Counted from the first letter of the stretch, positions 29,324 to 39,166 are shown. The stretch: 64,000 nt of DNA from Arthrobacter sp. H16F315 (GCF_024124825.1 NZ_JAMXSS010000002.1:3534001-3598000), one strand, 5' to 3'. Made by a program: numbers and translations. Notes: generated by a model not told the origin, from the letters alone.

Positions 29324-30906
29324 ATGAGCCACGATCTGACCACGACCGCGGGAAAGATTGCCGATTTCCGCGACCGCCAGGCACGAGCTGTTCAGCCCTC
29401 CGGCCCGGAAGCGATCGAGAAGCAGCACGCCCGCGGCAAAAACACCGGCCGCGAGCGGATCGACATGCTGCTCGACGCTGGCTCCTTCGTCGAGTTTGAT
29501 GCCCTCGCCGTGCACCGCTCCACGGCCTTCGGCATGGAGAAGAAGAAGCCGCTCGGCGATGGCCTGGTCTCCGGCTACGGCACGGTGGACGGCCGGCCCG
29601 TAGCCGTGTACAGCCAGGACTTCTCCGTCTACGGCGGCTCCCTGAGCCAGGTCAACGGCGAGAAGATCGTTAAGGTCCAGGAATTCGCGCTGCGCAACGG
29701 CTGCCCCGTTGTTGGCATCCTCGACGGCGGCGGAGCACGGATCCAGGAGGGCGTTGCCTCGCTGGCGATGTTCGCGGACATCTTCCGAAACAACGTCCAT
29801 GCCTCCGGCGTTGTCCCCCAGATTTCCCTCATCATGGGCCCCTCCGCCGGCGGCGCGGCCTACTCCCCCGCCCTGACCGACTTCGTGGTGATGGTGGATA
29901 AGACCTCCCACATGTTCATCACCGGCCCGGACGTGATCAAGACCGTCACGGGCGAAGACGTGGACATGGAAACCCTGGGCGGCGCCCGCCAGCACAACAC
30001 CAACACGGGAACGTCCACCTACCTGGCCTCCGATGAGGCCGACGCTGTCGAGTTCGTCCGCGAACTCCTGGACTTCCTGCCCTCCAACAACCTCGCCGAG
30101 GCCCCGGTGCTGGAGCATTCCCAAGAGCTGGAACTCGACGACGAAGACTTCGCCCTGGACGCGCTGATCCCGGACTCGGCCAATCAGCCGTACGACATTC
30201 GCAAGGTCATTGAGCAGATCGTGGACGACGCACACTTCCTGGAGATGCAGTCGCTGTACGCACCGAACGTCATCATCGGCTACGGCCGGGTCGAAGGCCA
30301 CACCGTGGGCATTGTGGCCAACCAGCCCATGCAGTTCGCGGGCACGCTGGACATCGCGGCCTCGGAGAAGGCTGCCCGCTTTGTCCGGCATTGCGACGCG
30401 TTCAACATTCCGATCATCACGCTCGTGGACGTGCCCGGCTTCCTGCCCGGCAAGGACCAGGAATTCCAGGGCATCATCCGCCGCGGCGCCAAGCTGCTCT
30501 ACGCCTACGCCGAAGCGACAGTGCCGAAGCTGACGGTTATCACCCGCAAGGCCTACGGCGGAGCGTACATCGTGATGGGCTCAAAAAGCTCGGCGCCGAC
30601 CTCAACCTTGCGTGGCCGACCGCGCAGATCGGCGTGATGGGTGCCCAGGGCGCCGTCAACATCCTGTACCGCCGCGAACTCGCCGCCGTCGCGGAAGCCG
30701 GCGGCGACGTCGAAGCCAAGCGTGCCGAGGTCATCCGGCAGTACGAGGAGGAGCTACTCAACCCCTACCAGGCAGCCCAGCTCGGCTATGTGGACGCAGT
30801 GATTGCCCCGTCCGAGACCAGGGTGCAGATCATCAAGGGCCTCCGTGCCCTGCGGGACAAGCGCGCCAGCCTGCCTGCGAAGAAGCACGGGAACATCCCG
30901 CTGTGA
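29324..30906 (+). CDS. accD: Acyl-CoA (acetyl/propionyl-CoA) carboxylase beta subunit, frameshifted
   Basis: Carboxyltransferase subunit that moves CO2 from carboxybiotin to acetyl- or propionyl-CoA (malonyl/methylmalonyl-CoA synthesis). About 527 residues once repaired, normal for actinobacterial AccD5/PccB. Both crotonase-like halves are seen: acyl-CoA side ([42 protein letters not shown]) and biotin side ([43 protein letters not shown]). The ATG at 29324 opens [12 protein letters not shown]. The frame breaks at the A run 30583-30587; one extra base restores [14 protein letters not shown]. The 3' end overlaps the epsilon gene (GTGA). Substrate choice cannot be settled by eye. Confidence 0.9.
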
Positions 30907-31139
30907 CGCCGGCAGTCGAGCCCGGGGATGCGCAGCCGGCGGAGCACCCACTGCTCGCCGTGGTCAAGGGCGAGCCGACACCGGAGGAACTCGCGGCCCT
31001 GACAGCAGTGGTGCTTTCCCTGGGCAGCAGCGAGCCGGCCGCCCCGGACAAGCCAAGCGCCCGGCACTGGATCCGCCGGCAGCAGCTGCAGCTGGCACCC
31101 GGGCCCGGGCCCGGCTCGTGGAAGCGCAGCCGGGGCTGA
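30903..31139 (+). CDS. Acyl-CoA carboxylase epsilon subunit
   Basis: A 78-residue protein starting at GTG 30903, overlapping the beta-subunit stop. Actinobacterial acyl-CoA carboxylases use small epsilon subunits in this position. The visible signature is the N-terminal LLAVVKGEPTPEELAAL helix followed by a Pro/Ser linker and a basic Trp-containing end (ARHWIRRQQLQL). It stabilises the alpha-beta complex and often sets substrate preference. Confidence 0.85.
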   Translation: MTPAVEPGDAQPAEHPLLAVVKGEPTPEELAALTAVVLSLGSSEPAAPDKPSARHWIRRQQLQLAPGPGPGSWKRSRG

Positions 31140-31232
31140 GCCTCCCTCCCCAGTGCGGATTCCAGCCGTCAGCCACCGGGGAAAGTGCAGCAACCCTTTC
31201 ATAACGGCCCGGGCCCGGCTAGTGTCTGTCGG

Positions 31233-32942
31233 GTGAGTATAGAAACCCCTGACACCACAACTGCCAACAACCCGGGTCCCGGGCGGCCGCACACCGCCAT
31301 CGACGCCGTCGCCGACGCTTTTACGGAGACCCTGATCCGGCTCAACCCGAGCTTCGCCACCGAGCTTGGGCTTCCGGGCCACGAGACGGAATACCAGGAT
31401 TACTCCCCCGCCGGGCACGAGGGTTTCGCCGTTGCCGCGCGCGAGGCCCTAACCGCGCTGGACGGCCTGGAACCGGCGGACGACGTCGACGCCGTCACCC
31501 TCGATGCCATGCGCGAGCGCCTGGGCCTGCAGCTGGAAATCCACGACTCCGGCTGGGGCCTGGCGGAGCTGAACAACATCGCTTCCCCGGCGCAGGAGAT
31601 CCGCGCAATCTTCGACCTGATGCCGACGGACACCGCCGCGCAGTGGGACCACATTGCCGGCCGCGCGACCAACGTTCCCGACGCGCTGGACGGCTACATA
31701 GTGTCGCTGCGCGCCGCCAAGGAGGACGGCAAGGTCGCCGCCGCCCGCCAGGTGGAGATCGTGATAGAGCAGACCACCAAGCACGCCGCGGAGGACGGTT
31801 TCTTCGCCAGGCTGGCCGCCAACGCCAAGACCGCGGAGGGCCCGCTGCCCGAGGACGTGCAGTCCAAGCTCGACGCCGGGGCTGCCGCCGCGCGCGTCGC
31901 CTACTCCCGGCTGGCCGGCTTCCTCGAGTCCGAGTTGCTGCCCGTTGCCCCGGCGAAGGACGCCGTGGGCCGTGAGCGCTACGCCCTGGCCTCCCGCGCG
32001 TTCCTGGGCGCCACTGTGGACCTCGAGGAAACCTACGCCTGGGGTGTGCAGGAGCTCGACCGGCTGATCGCCGAACAGGAGCATGTGGCCGGGCAGATCC
32101 GTCCCGGCGCCACGATCGGGGAAGCCAAGGAGATCCTCAACAACGACCCCGCCCGGCAGCTCAAGGGCACCGATGCCCTGCAGGCCTGGATGCAGGAGCT
32201 TTCCGACAAGGCCGTGGCCGACCTCGCGGGTGTGCACTTCGACATCCCGGAGGTGATGAAAACCCTGGAGTGCAAGATTGCCCCGACGGATGAAGGCGGC
32301 ATCTACTACACCGGACCCTCGGACGACTTCAGCCGTCCGGGCCGGATGTGGTGGTCCGTCCCGCCGGGTGAGGACACCTTCACCACCTGGGCCGAGACCA
32401 CCACGGTCTACCACGAGGGCGTCCCCGGCCACCACCTGCAGGTGGCGACCGCAACCTACCGCCGGGAGCTGCTGAACAAGTGGCGCCGGAACGTCTGCTG
32501 GACCTCCGGGCACGGTGAGGGCTGGGCGCTCTACGCCGAGAAGCTGATGCAGGAGTTGGGCTACCTAACGGACCCTGGTGACCACATGGGCATGCTGGAC
32601 ATGCAGCGTATGCGGGCCGCCCGCGTGGTGTTCGACATTGGTGTCCACCTGGAGCTGGAGGTGCCCGAGCGTTGGGGGTCGGGCACCTGGACTCCGGAGC
32701 AAGGGTATGGCTTCCTCCAGCAGAACCTCGCCATCAGCGAAGGCCAGCTGAGCTTCGAGTTCACCCGCTACCTCGGCTGGCCGGGCCAGGCGCCGTCGTA
32801 CAAGGTGGGCCAGCGGCTGTGGGAGCAGATCCGCGCCGAGCTCGAATCCCGGCCGGGCTTTGACCTGAAGGCCTTCCACACCAAGGCGCTCAACCTGGGC
32901 TCCGTCGGACTGGACACCCTGAAGCGGGCGCTGCTGGGATAG
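31233..32942 (+). CDS. DUF885 family protein (putative metal-dependent hydrolase/peptidase)
   Basis: A 569-residue cytosolic protein with the hallmark metal-binding motif HEGVPGHHLQ at about residue 395 and downstream EGWALYAEKLMQELG, as in DUF885 proteins related to M3/M32-like metallopeptidases. No signal peptide is present. The GTG at 31233 was chosen because it opens VSIETPDTT, 94 bases after the epsilon stop; upstream in-frame codons give an unlikely leader. The substrate is unknown. Confidence 0.82.
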   Translation: MSIETPDTTTANNPGPGRPHTAIDAVADAFTETLIRLNPSFATELGLPGHETEYQDYSPAGHEGFAVAAREALTALDGLEPADDVDAVTLDAMRERLGLQLEIHDSGWGLAELNNIASPAQEIRAIFDLMPTDTAAQWDHIAGRATNVPDALDGYIVSLRAAKEDGKVAAARQVEIVIEQTTKHAAEDGFFARLAANAKTAEGPLPEDVQSKLDAGAAAARVAYSRLAGFLESELLPVAPAKDAVGRERYALASRAFLGATVDLEETYAWGVQELDRLIAEQEHVAGQIRPGATIGEAKEILNNDPARQLKGTDALQAWMQELSDKAVADLAGVHFDIPEVMKTLECKIAPTDEGGIYYTGPSDDFSRPGRMWWSVPPGEDTFTTWAETTTVYHEGVPGHHLQVATATYRRELLNKWRRNVCWTSGHGEGWALYAEKLMQELGYLTDPGDHMGMLDMQRMRAARVVFDIGVHLELEVPERWGSGTWTPEQGYGFLQQNLAISEGQLSFEFTRYLGWPGQAPSYKVGQRLWEQIRAELESRPGFDLKAFHTKALNLGSVGLDTLKRALLG

Positions 32943-33151
32943 GCCCGCAACGACCCTCCGTCCCGGAGACCGGCCATCCTCCGGTCCCTGCTTCACGAGA
33001 CAATCGCCACATTCGGCCGGGGAATAACTTCACAAACGGGTAGTCTTCCGGCGGAATTCCCGTGATTCCGCGGCCGGACCCGAAAACCTGCCGCGTAACA
33101 TTTCTCAACGTTCGTTCGACGTGCTAAGTGCCGCGGTCCTAGCGTGTTCCA

Positions 33152-34600
33152 GTGAGCACTCAGACAAGCACCCCCGCATCCGCCGGAAAGACCGGCTTCC
33201 AGCTGCCCAAGTGGGCCGGCTCGTTCGGCTTCCAGATCATCGCCGCCCTGATCGTAGGCCTGGGTCTCGGCCTGCTGGCCAAGTACACGGGCAGCACCAA
33301 GGCGAACCCCAATGCCCTCGGCGCAACCCTGCAGACCATCGGCTCGAGCTACGTCTCGCTGCTGCAGACCGCCGTAGTGCCCCTTATCTTCACGGCAGTC
33401 GTGAGCTCCATCTCCAACCTGCGTGCGGTCTCCAACGCCGCCCGGCTGGCCTGGAACACACTGCTCTGGTTCGCCATCACCGCCTTGATCGCCGTGCTGA
33501 TCGGCATCGGCCTGGGCGTGTTCCTGCAGCCCGGCGCCAATACCGGCATCACCCAGGAGGCCAAGTACAACGGCAAGTCCGGCGACTGGTGGGCCTTCCT
33601 GATCGGCCTGTTCCCGAAGAACTTCCTGGGCCTCGGCGCCAGCACTACCGTGGCCGACGGCGTCGCCACCACTTCGGTGAGCTTCAACGTCCTGCAGATC
33701 CTGGTGATCGCGGTCGCCGTTGGCATCGCAGCCCTGAAGGTGGGCAAGGCCGCCGAGCCGTTCCTGAACCTCAACGCCGCCGCCCTGGCCGTGATCCAGA
33801 AGGTCCTCTGGTGGATCATCCGGGTCGCCCCGCTCGGCACCGTCGGCCTGATCGGCAACGCCGTGGCCATCTACGGCTGGGACACCATCGGTTCGCTGGG
33901 CAAGTTCACCTTCGCCATCTACGTGGGCCTGGCCCTGGTGCTGTTTGTGGTCTACCCGGTCCTCATCCGCAGCCACGGCCTGTCCGTCAAGCAGTACTTC
34001 TCCGGCGTCTGGCCCGCCGTGCAGCTGGCCTTCGTCTCCCGCTCCTCCGTGGGCACCCTGCCGCTGACCCAGCGCGTGACCGAACGCAGCCTGGGCGTCC
34101 CCCGCGCCTATGCCTCCTTCGCCGTGCCGCTTGGCGCCACCACCAAGATGGACGGCTGCGCCGCGATCTACCCGGCCGTCTCGGCGATCTTCGTGGCCCA
34201 GTTCTTCGGCATCCAGCTGGACTTCACCCAGTACCTGCTGATTGCCCTCGTCTCCGTACTGGGCTCCGCCGCAACCGCCGGAACCACCGGCGCCGTCGTT
34301 ATGCTGACCCTGACGCTCTCCACACTGGGACTGCCGCTGGCCGGCGTAGGACTCCTGCTGGCGATCGACCCGATCCTGGACATGGGCCGCACGGCGGTCA
34401 ACGTGGCCGGGCAGGCTTTGATCCCCACCATCGTGGCCAAGCGCCAGGGCATCCTCGACGAATCGCTCTACAACGCACCGCGCAACGGTGACCCGTTCGC
34501 GGACGACGACGAAACCGCCACCGGCGCCGTCGACCCTTCCGCCGCAGCCACTCCCGCAGCGTCCCCGGATGGCCGCGAGCTGGCCGCCGCCAGGGGATAA
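33152..34600 (+). CDS. Dicarboxylate/amino acid:cation symporter (DAACS family)
   Basis: A 482-residue inner-membrane transporter for C4-dicarboxylates or glutamate/aspartate, driven by Na+ or H+. It has about eight helices and the family hairpin motifs: the serine-rich SRSSVGTLPLT and the substrate motif GATTKMDGCAAIYP, with a later Asn/Asp-containing helix (DMGRTAVNVAGQA). The C-terminal 45 residues are a polar Ala/Asp tail. GTG start at 33152. It ends 17 bases before a strong hairpin terminator (34617-34657). Specificity is not decidable from sequence alone. Confidence 0.9.
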   Translation: MSTQTSTPASAGKTGFQLPKWAGSFGFQIIAALIVGLGLGLLAKYTGSTKANPNALGATLQTIGSSYVSLLQTAVVPLIFTAVVSSISNLRAVSNAARLAWNTLLWFAITALIAVLIGIGLGVFLQPGANTGITQEAKYNGKSGDWWAFLIGLFPKNFLGLGASTTVADGVATTSVSFNVLQILVIAVAVGIAALKVGKAAEPFLNLNAAALAVIQKVLWWIIRVAPLGTVGLIGNAVAIYGWDTIGSLGKFTFAIYVGLALVLFVVYPVLIRSHGLSVKQYFSGVWPAVQLAFVSRSSVGTLPLTQRVTERSLGVPRAYASFAVPLGATTKMDGCAAIYPAVSAIFVAQFFGIQLDFTQYLLIALVSVLGSAATAGTTGAVVMLTLTLSTLGLPLAGVGLLLAIDPILDMGRTAVNVAGQALIPTIVAKRQGILDESLYNAPRNGDPFADDDETATGAVDPSAAATPAASPDGRELAAARG

Positions 34601-34616
34601 CCCGGCCCCGGGCAGA

Positions 34617-34657
34617 ACCAAAGAAGTCCCCGGGAGGTTCCCGGGGACTTCTTTGGT
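34617..34657. terminator. Strong hairpin between convergent genes
   Basis: A perfect 19-bp inverted repeat (left arm begins ACCAAAGAAGTCCCCGGGA) with a 3-base loop, between the symporter and the convergent secreted-protein gene. AAAGAAG/CTTCTTT flanks on both arms make it work as a bidirectional rho-independent terminator. Confidence 0.85.
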
Positions 34658-34692
34658 GTTGCCGGCTCAGGGACGGCGGCGACGCAAGGATC

Positions 34693-35256
34693 CTAGTGAC
34701 CGCCCCCGCCGATCACTCCCGCTGCCACTGCCTTTGCGACAGCGTCCGCCTCGGCCTGGGTCAGGGTGCCATCGGTGACGGCCTTGTCCAGACGGGTCTT
34801 TAATACCGCAGCCCGGTCGGCCTGGGCAGCGGTGCGCAGCTCCTCCAGCGCCGTGGTGACCTTGGATTCATCGATTCCGAGGGAGGCCGCGAGCGACTTC
34901 GCCAGTGCCGCGTCCATGGTGGCCCGGTCCGGCTTGGTGCCTTCGGCCGGCGGTGTGGCCGGCTTGTTGGCTTCGCGGAACGCCTTAAGGGCCTCCGTTA
35001 CCTTGGCCTCGTCCACGCCGAGCTTGGCAGCGAGTTCGGCAGCCTGGGCGGCGCCGCGCTCGCCACCACCGTGTCCGTGTCCGCCCCGCATGCCCCCACC
35101 CCCGGTGGCGCCGGGCGTTGCCTCTGTCGAAGCACTGGAGCTGGGGCTGGGAGTCGGCGTGGTGGCGGCTGAGGCCATCCCGGTGACGCCAAGCCCGGCT
35201 CCGAGGGCCAGGGCCCCGGCCGAAATCGCGAGTGTCATTCTCTTCGTTCGTGACAT
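34693..35256 (-). CDS. Small secreted protein with Gly/His-rich linker and repeated helical units
   Basis: A 187-residue exported protein. A Sec signal peptide (MSRTKRMTLAISAGALALGA, with cleavage probably after MASAA) is followed by a Ser/Thr/Pro stretch, a Gly/His-rich segment (GGGGMRGGHGHGGGERG) that could bind metal, and two similar helical units containing LGVDEAKV and LGIDESKV. It ends in a DGTLTQAEADAVAKAV helix. No known family function. ATG at 35256. It converges on the symporter gene and shares its terminator. Confidence 0.7.
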   Translation of the reverse strand: MSRTKRMTLAISAGALALGAGLGVTGMASAATTPTPSPSSSASTEATPGATGGGGMRGGHGHGGGERGAAQAAELAAKLGVDEAKVTEALKAFREANKPATPPAEGTKPDRATMDAALAKSLAASLGIDESKVTTALEELRTAAQADRAAVLKTRLDKAVTDGTLTQAEADAVAKAVAAGVIGGGGH

Positions 35257-35469
35257 GCGCTGTCTCCTGTTCTGCAGCTTCGTGCCCGCTGCCATTGGTG
35301 ATTGTCTCTTCCAAGACGTAGTTCTAGTCTCCGCCGGGCACTTCGGCAGAAGCTGTCCGGAACCTTTCATCTTCCTGTGAAGCCAGGCGGCGGCCGCCTG
35401 CAGGAACTTTGACCGGTTTCCGCGCTGCGGTTCCGGTCCGGGGACCTCCGGAGTCGGTAGGCTCGGTGC

Positions 35470-35862
35470 ATGCTGATCGTGACCTCCAATGACATCCCCG
35501 GCCACCGGATTGACGCAGTATTCGGCGAGGTCATGGGCCTTACCGTCCGCGCCCGGGATATCGGCGGCCAGGTGATGGCCGGCTTCCGGTCCCTTGGCGG
35601 CGGGGAACTGCCCGAAATGACGCGCATGCTCTACGAGAGCAGGCAGCAGGTGATGGCGCGGATGGTCACAGAGGCGGAACAACGCGGTGCCAACGCCATA
35701 GTTGCCTTGCGCTTCGACAATTCCCAGTTGGGGACCACCTGGACCGAGGTCTGCGCCTACGGTACAGCGGTATTCATCGTGCCGATCCCGGCCGGCGAAC
35801 CAGGGGCCACCGGCCAGTCGGCCTTCCTGAGCCAAGCTGCCGCGGACAGAAATTTGCCCTGA
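35470..35862 (+). CDS. YbjQ/UPF0145 family protein
   Basis: A 130-residue cytosolic protein of the YbjQ (UPF0145) family, recognised from VTSNDIPGHRIDAVFGEVMG, the RDIGGQVMAGFRSLGGGEL region and ANAIVALRFD. The family forms pentameric rings of unknown function and is sometimes described as heavy-metal binding. The length is a little above usual because of a short C-terminal tail. Confidence 0.85.
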   Translation: MLIVTSNDIPGHRIDAVFGEVMGLTVRARDIGGQVMAGFRSLGGGELPEMTRMLYESRQQVMARMVTEAEQRGANAIVALRFDNSQLGTTWTEVCAYGTAVFIVPIPAGEPGATGQSAFLSQAAADRNLP

Positions 35863-35870
35863 GTGCAAAC

Positions 35871-35895
35871 ATGCACGTAGTGTAAATACGTGCAT
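35871..35895. promoter_or_regulatory. TetR operator overlapping the regulator's start codon
   Basis: ATGCACGTA-GTGTAAA-TACGTGCAT is a perfect 9-bp inverted repeat with a 7-base centre. It covers the GTG start (35890) of the TetR gene, so binding would block both transcription and any leaderless start. It is the natural autoregulatory operator for the TetR-MMPL pair. Confidence 0.65.
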
Positions 35896-36624
35896 CCATC
35901 CCCTTCCTCCCGAGCCGCGGTACCTCCTGCGGCCGAGACCCTGCCTGAGGCGCCGTCGCGCCGTGAGCTGAACAAGGCCGCCACCCGCCAGGCCATCATC
36001 GACTCAGCGCTGGCCTTGCTCCGCTCCAATGGTCCGGGCAACTTCACGGTCGAGGACATCGCTGATGCTGCCGGAATCTCGCGCCGCACGTTCTTTAACT
36101 ATTTCGGCAGTACCGAAGCCGCCATCGCCGCGGTCACCTTCGGCTTCCTGGACAAGGCCCTTCAGCAGTTCCGGCTGCGCCCGGCCGGGGAACCCTTCCT
36201 GGACTCCGCCCGTGCCGCGCTGGCGGAACTGGCCGATCCGATGACGGTGGCCCCGTTGGCCGAGCTGTACAGCCTCGGCCAGGCCTATCCGCAGCTGAGC
36301 CGCTCCGAGTTGGAAGCCTGGGACCACTGCACGGGCCAGATCATCACCGCAGCCCGCGAGCGTGTCAGTGGCGGCGGCGTCGAACTCGATGAGCTGTACC
36401 TCCGGGCGCTGGCCGGTTCAGTAATCTCCTGTGGCAAAGCCGCCATGGATGTCTGGTTCGCCCGGTGCGGCGGATCGCTCACACCGGAATCCCTATCCAT
36501 CCTCCGGCAGCTCCTGATCGATTCCATGAGCCTGCTCGGCTCCGGATTTGCCCGCCCAGGGACCCTTCAGGCCGGCAATCCGGCCGCCAACTCCAACTCC
36601 ACCCTTTTCGCAGATCGGCTCTGA
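35890..36624 (+). CDS. TetR-family transcriptional regulator
   Basis: A 244-residue repressor. The N-terminal HTH is typical (TRQAIIDSALALL, FTVEDIADAAGISRRTFFNYF) at about residues 38-85; the rest is the helical ligand/dimer domain. The GTG at 35890 is inside the operator palindrome and lacks a clear ribosome-binding site, suggesting a leaderless message. It ends two bases before the MMPL transporter, so it very likely controls that efflux pump. Confidence 0.85.
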   Translation: MHPSPSSRAAVPPAAETLPEAPSRRELNKAATRQAIIDSALALLRSNGPGNFTVEDIADAAGISRRTFFNYFGSTEAAIAAVTFGFLDKALQQFRLRPAGEPFLDSARAALAELADPMTVAPLAELYSLGQAYPQLSRSELEAWDHCTGQIITAARERVSGGGVELDELYLRALAGSVISCGKAAMDVWFARCGGSLTPESLSILRQLLIDSMSLLGSGFARPGTLQAGNPAANSNSTLFADRL

Positions 36625-36625
36625 C

Positions 36626-39166
36626 ATGGCACTTTTGCTCTACCGCCTCGGCAAGTTCTCCTACCGGCACCGCTGGCTTGTCATCTCCGTATGGCTCGCC
36701 GTGTTGGTGGCGGTCGGCGGCGCGGCAGCCGCTTTCCACGGCACCTTGTCCAACAACTTCCAGATCCCGGGAACCGAGACCCAGCAGATGGCGGACAAGC
36801 TCAAAAATGAGCTCCCCTCATCCTCCGGCGGCTCCGCGAGTGTGGTTTTCGAAGCGAACGATGCCCAGTTCAGCCAGGCCGGAAAGGAAGCCGTCACGGC
36901 TGCGCTGGCCAAGCTCAAGACGCTCCCCGACGTTCAGGGAACGGTTGATCCGTTCGCCACCCAGGCGCAGCTGGATAAGGCGGGCACGGATCTGGCAGCA
37001 GGCCAGGAGCAGTCCGCCGCCGGGAAGGCCCGGCTGGAGCAGTCGGCCGCAGAACTCGCGGCAGGAAAAGCCAAGCTGGACGCGGCCGAGCAGCAAATGA
37101 CGGCGGCCGGTATGGCGCCCGCCGCGATCGAGGCACAGCTCGGCCAGCAGAAGGCGGCCCTCGCCGACGGTCAGGCAAAGCTCGACGCCGGCACCAAGGA
37201 CCTCCAGGCAGGCGACGCCAAGCTGGCGCTGGGAGCACGCCAGATGGAAGCCTCGAAGGGCCTCCGTTTCGTCTCCGAGGACGGCAAGGCCGCGATCGCA
37301 CAGGTCCAGTTCAAGACCTCAATCAACGGGCTCAAGCCAGAGGTCCGCCAGGAGGTCCAGGACATCGTCAAGGAGGTTTCCGCCGCCAACGTCACTGCGC
37401 TGCCCAGCAAGGAAATCAGCGAAGACATCTCCGAGCTCTTTGGCACCGCCGAAATTCTCGGCATCGCCGTAGCCGCCCTGGTGCTGATCATTATGCTCGG
37501 GACACTGATCGCCGCCGGACTTCCGCTGCTGATGGCAATTGTCGGCGTCGCCGTCGGAGTGGGCGGCACCTTTGCCCTCAGCGGCACTATGGACATGAGC
37601 TCCATCTCGCCGATGCTGGCACTGATGCTTGGCCTTGCGGTCGGGATCGACTACTCCCTGTTCATCGTCAATCGGCACCGCGGCCAAATGCTCGCGGGCA
37701 TGGACCCCGAGGAGTCGGTGGCGCTGGCAACCGGCACCTCCGGCAACGCTGTGCTCTTCGCCGGCCTCACCGTGATCATCGCCCTCGCAGCCCTGGTGGT
37801 CCCGGGTCTTCCGTTCCTCGCCGTGATGGGCCTCTCGGCCGCGGCGACGGTGGCCGTCGCCGTGGTCGTTGCCCTGACGCTGACACCGGCCGTCCTCTCC
37901 CTGGTTGGCCGGAAACTGATCTCCAAACGGGCCTGGGCCAAGGCGGAAAAGCACAATGCCGCGCCCGGCCACGAAACCGATGACCGTGCCAAGGACGAGT
38001 ACCGCAGCAGCCACGGCTGGGGCGGTGTGGTAACCAACCACCCGTGGCTGGCCCTGCTCGCCGGAGTGGTTCTGCTCGGGGTTGTGGCGCTGCCCGCCAG
38101 CCAGCTCCGGCTCGCCCTGCCGGACGCCAGCTCCGAGCCGGTCGCCTCGCAGGCATTCAAGGCCTATGACGTCACCAAACGAAGCTTCGGTGAGGGCATG
38201 ACCGGCCCGATCATTGTGGTGGGTGACTTCCCTGCGGGACTCAGCGTAGCCGAGGCCCAGGCCAAGCAGTTCGACGTCGCGGACATCCTGCGCGGAACCG
38301 ACAATGTCAGCGCCGCCGTGCCGCTGGCCCTGAGCGAGGACCGCCGGACCGCCGTGTTCCAGGTCATTCCGAAGGAAGGCCCCGCCAGCGCCAGCACCGT
38401 CCGGGTGGTCTCCGAACTCCGCGCCGAGAAGGGCCAGATCAAGGACTCCACCGGCGTCAGCATCGGCCTCACCGGCCAGACCGCCGGCAACGTCGATGTG
38501 TCCACCAAGCTCGGTGACGCGCTGCCGCCGTACCTGATGATCGTGGTGGGCCTCTCGCTGATCCTGCTCCTGCTGGTGTTCCGCTCCATTTGGGTTCCGC
38601 TGCTGGCGACCGGCGGTTTCCTGCTCTCGCTGGCCGCCGCCTTCGGAGCCGTCGTCGCGGTCTACCAGTGGGGCTGGCTGGGGGCTGTCTTCGGCGTCGA
38701 GAACCCCGGTGCAGTGCTGAGCTTCCTGCCCATCATCCTGATCGGTGTGCTGTTCGGCCTGGCGATGGACTACCAGGTGTTCATCGCCTCCGGCATGCGC
38801 GAGTCCTATATGCACGGCGAATCGGCCAAACATGCGGTCCGCTCCGGCTTCAGCCATGCCGCTGCGGTAGTCACCGCCGCCGCGATCATTATGGTCAGTG
38901 TGTTCTCGGGCTTTATCTTCTCGCACCTGAACATGGTCCGTCCGCTCGGCTTTGCGATGGCCTTTGGTGTCCTGATTGACGCCTTTGTGGTCCGGATGAC
39001 GATCGTCCCGGCCGTGATGTACCTGCTCGGCGAAAAGGCCTGGTGGCTGCCCCGCTGGCTGGACCGGATCCTGCCGGATGTGGACGTCGAAGGTGCCAAG
39101 CTGCGCAAGCCCAATGCCGACGCCGGGGATCCCGTCGCGGAAAGCGCCGGAACCGCTGCCCGGTAG
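36626..39166 (+). CDS. MMPL/RND-family efflux transporter
   Basis: An 846-residue inner-membrane transporter with two repeats, each an N-terminal helix, a large exterior loop and a five-to-six-helix bundle. The first loop has an unusually long Ala/Gln/Lys coiled-coil insert (about 115-215). The MMPL signatures GLAVGIDYSLFIVNRHRG and LFGLAMDYQVFIASGMRES carry the proton-relay Asp-Tyr pairs of the MmpL class. Substrates may be lipids, siderophores or drugs. It is translated directly after the TetR regulator and terminates at the hairpin at 39198. Confidence 0.9.
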   Translation: MALLLYRLGKFSYRHRWLVISVWLAVLVAVGGAAAAFHGTLSNNFQIPGTETQQMADKLKNELPSSSGGSASVVFEANDAQFSQAGKEAVTAALAKLKTLPDVQGTVDPFATQAQLDKAGTDLAAGQEQSAAGKARLEQSAAELAAGKAKLDAAEQQMTAAGMAPAAIEAQLGQQKAALADGQAKLDAGTKDLQAGDAKLALGARQMEASKGLRFVSEDGKAAIAQVQFKTSINGLKPEVRQEVQDIVKEVSAANVTALPSKEISEDISELFGTAEILGIAVAALVLIIMLGTLIAAGLPLLMAIVGVAVGVGGTFALSGTMDMSSISPMLALMLGLAVGIDYSLFIVNRHRGQMLAGMDPEESVALATGTSGNAVLFAGLTVIIALAALVVPGLPFLAVMGLSAAATVAVAVVVALTLTPAVLSLVGRKLISKRAWAKAEKHNAAPGHETDDRAKDEYRSSHGWGGVVTNHPWLALLAGVVLLGVVALPASQLRLALPDASSEPVASQAFKAYDVTKRSFGEGMTGPIIVVGDFPAGLSVAEAQAKQFDVADILRGTDNVSAAVPLALSEDRRTAVFQVIPKEGPASASTVRVVSELRAEKGQIKDSTGVSIGLTGQTAGNVDVSTKLGDALPPYLMIVVGLSLILLLLVFRSIWVPLLATGGFLLSLAAAFGAVVAVYQWGWLGAVFGVENPGAVLSFLPIILIGVLFGLAMDYQVFIASGMRESYMHGESAKHAVRSGFSHAAAVVTAAAIIMVSVFSGFIFSHLNMVRPLGFAMAFGVLIDAFVVRMTIVPAVMYLLGEKAWWLPRWLDRILPDVDVEGAKLRKPNADAGDPVAESAGTAAR

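Noticed and set aside
30583-30587. Programmed -1 slippage on the A run of accD
   Set aside because: The run lacks a classic slippery heptamer with downstream stem, and similar one-base breaks occur in many unrelated genes here, so a sequence error is simpler.
32993-34621. Long minus-strand frame across the dicarboxylate symporter
   Set aside because: The plus strand encodes clear transporter helices and motifs; the antisense frame is low-complexity Gly/Asp/Gln.
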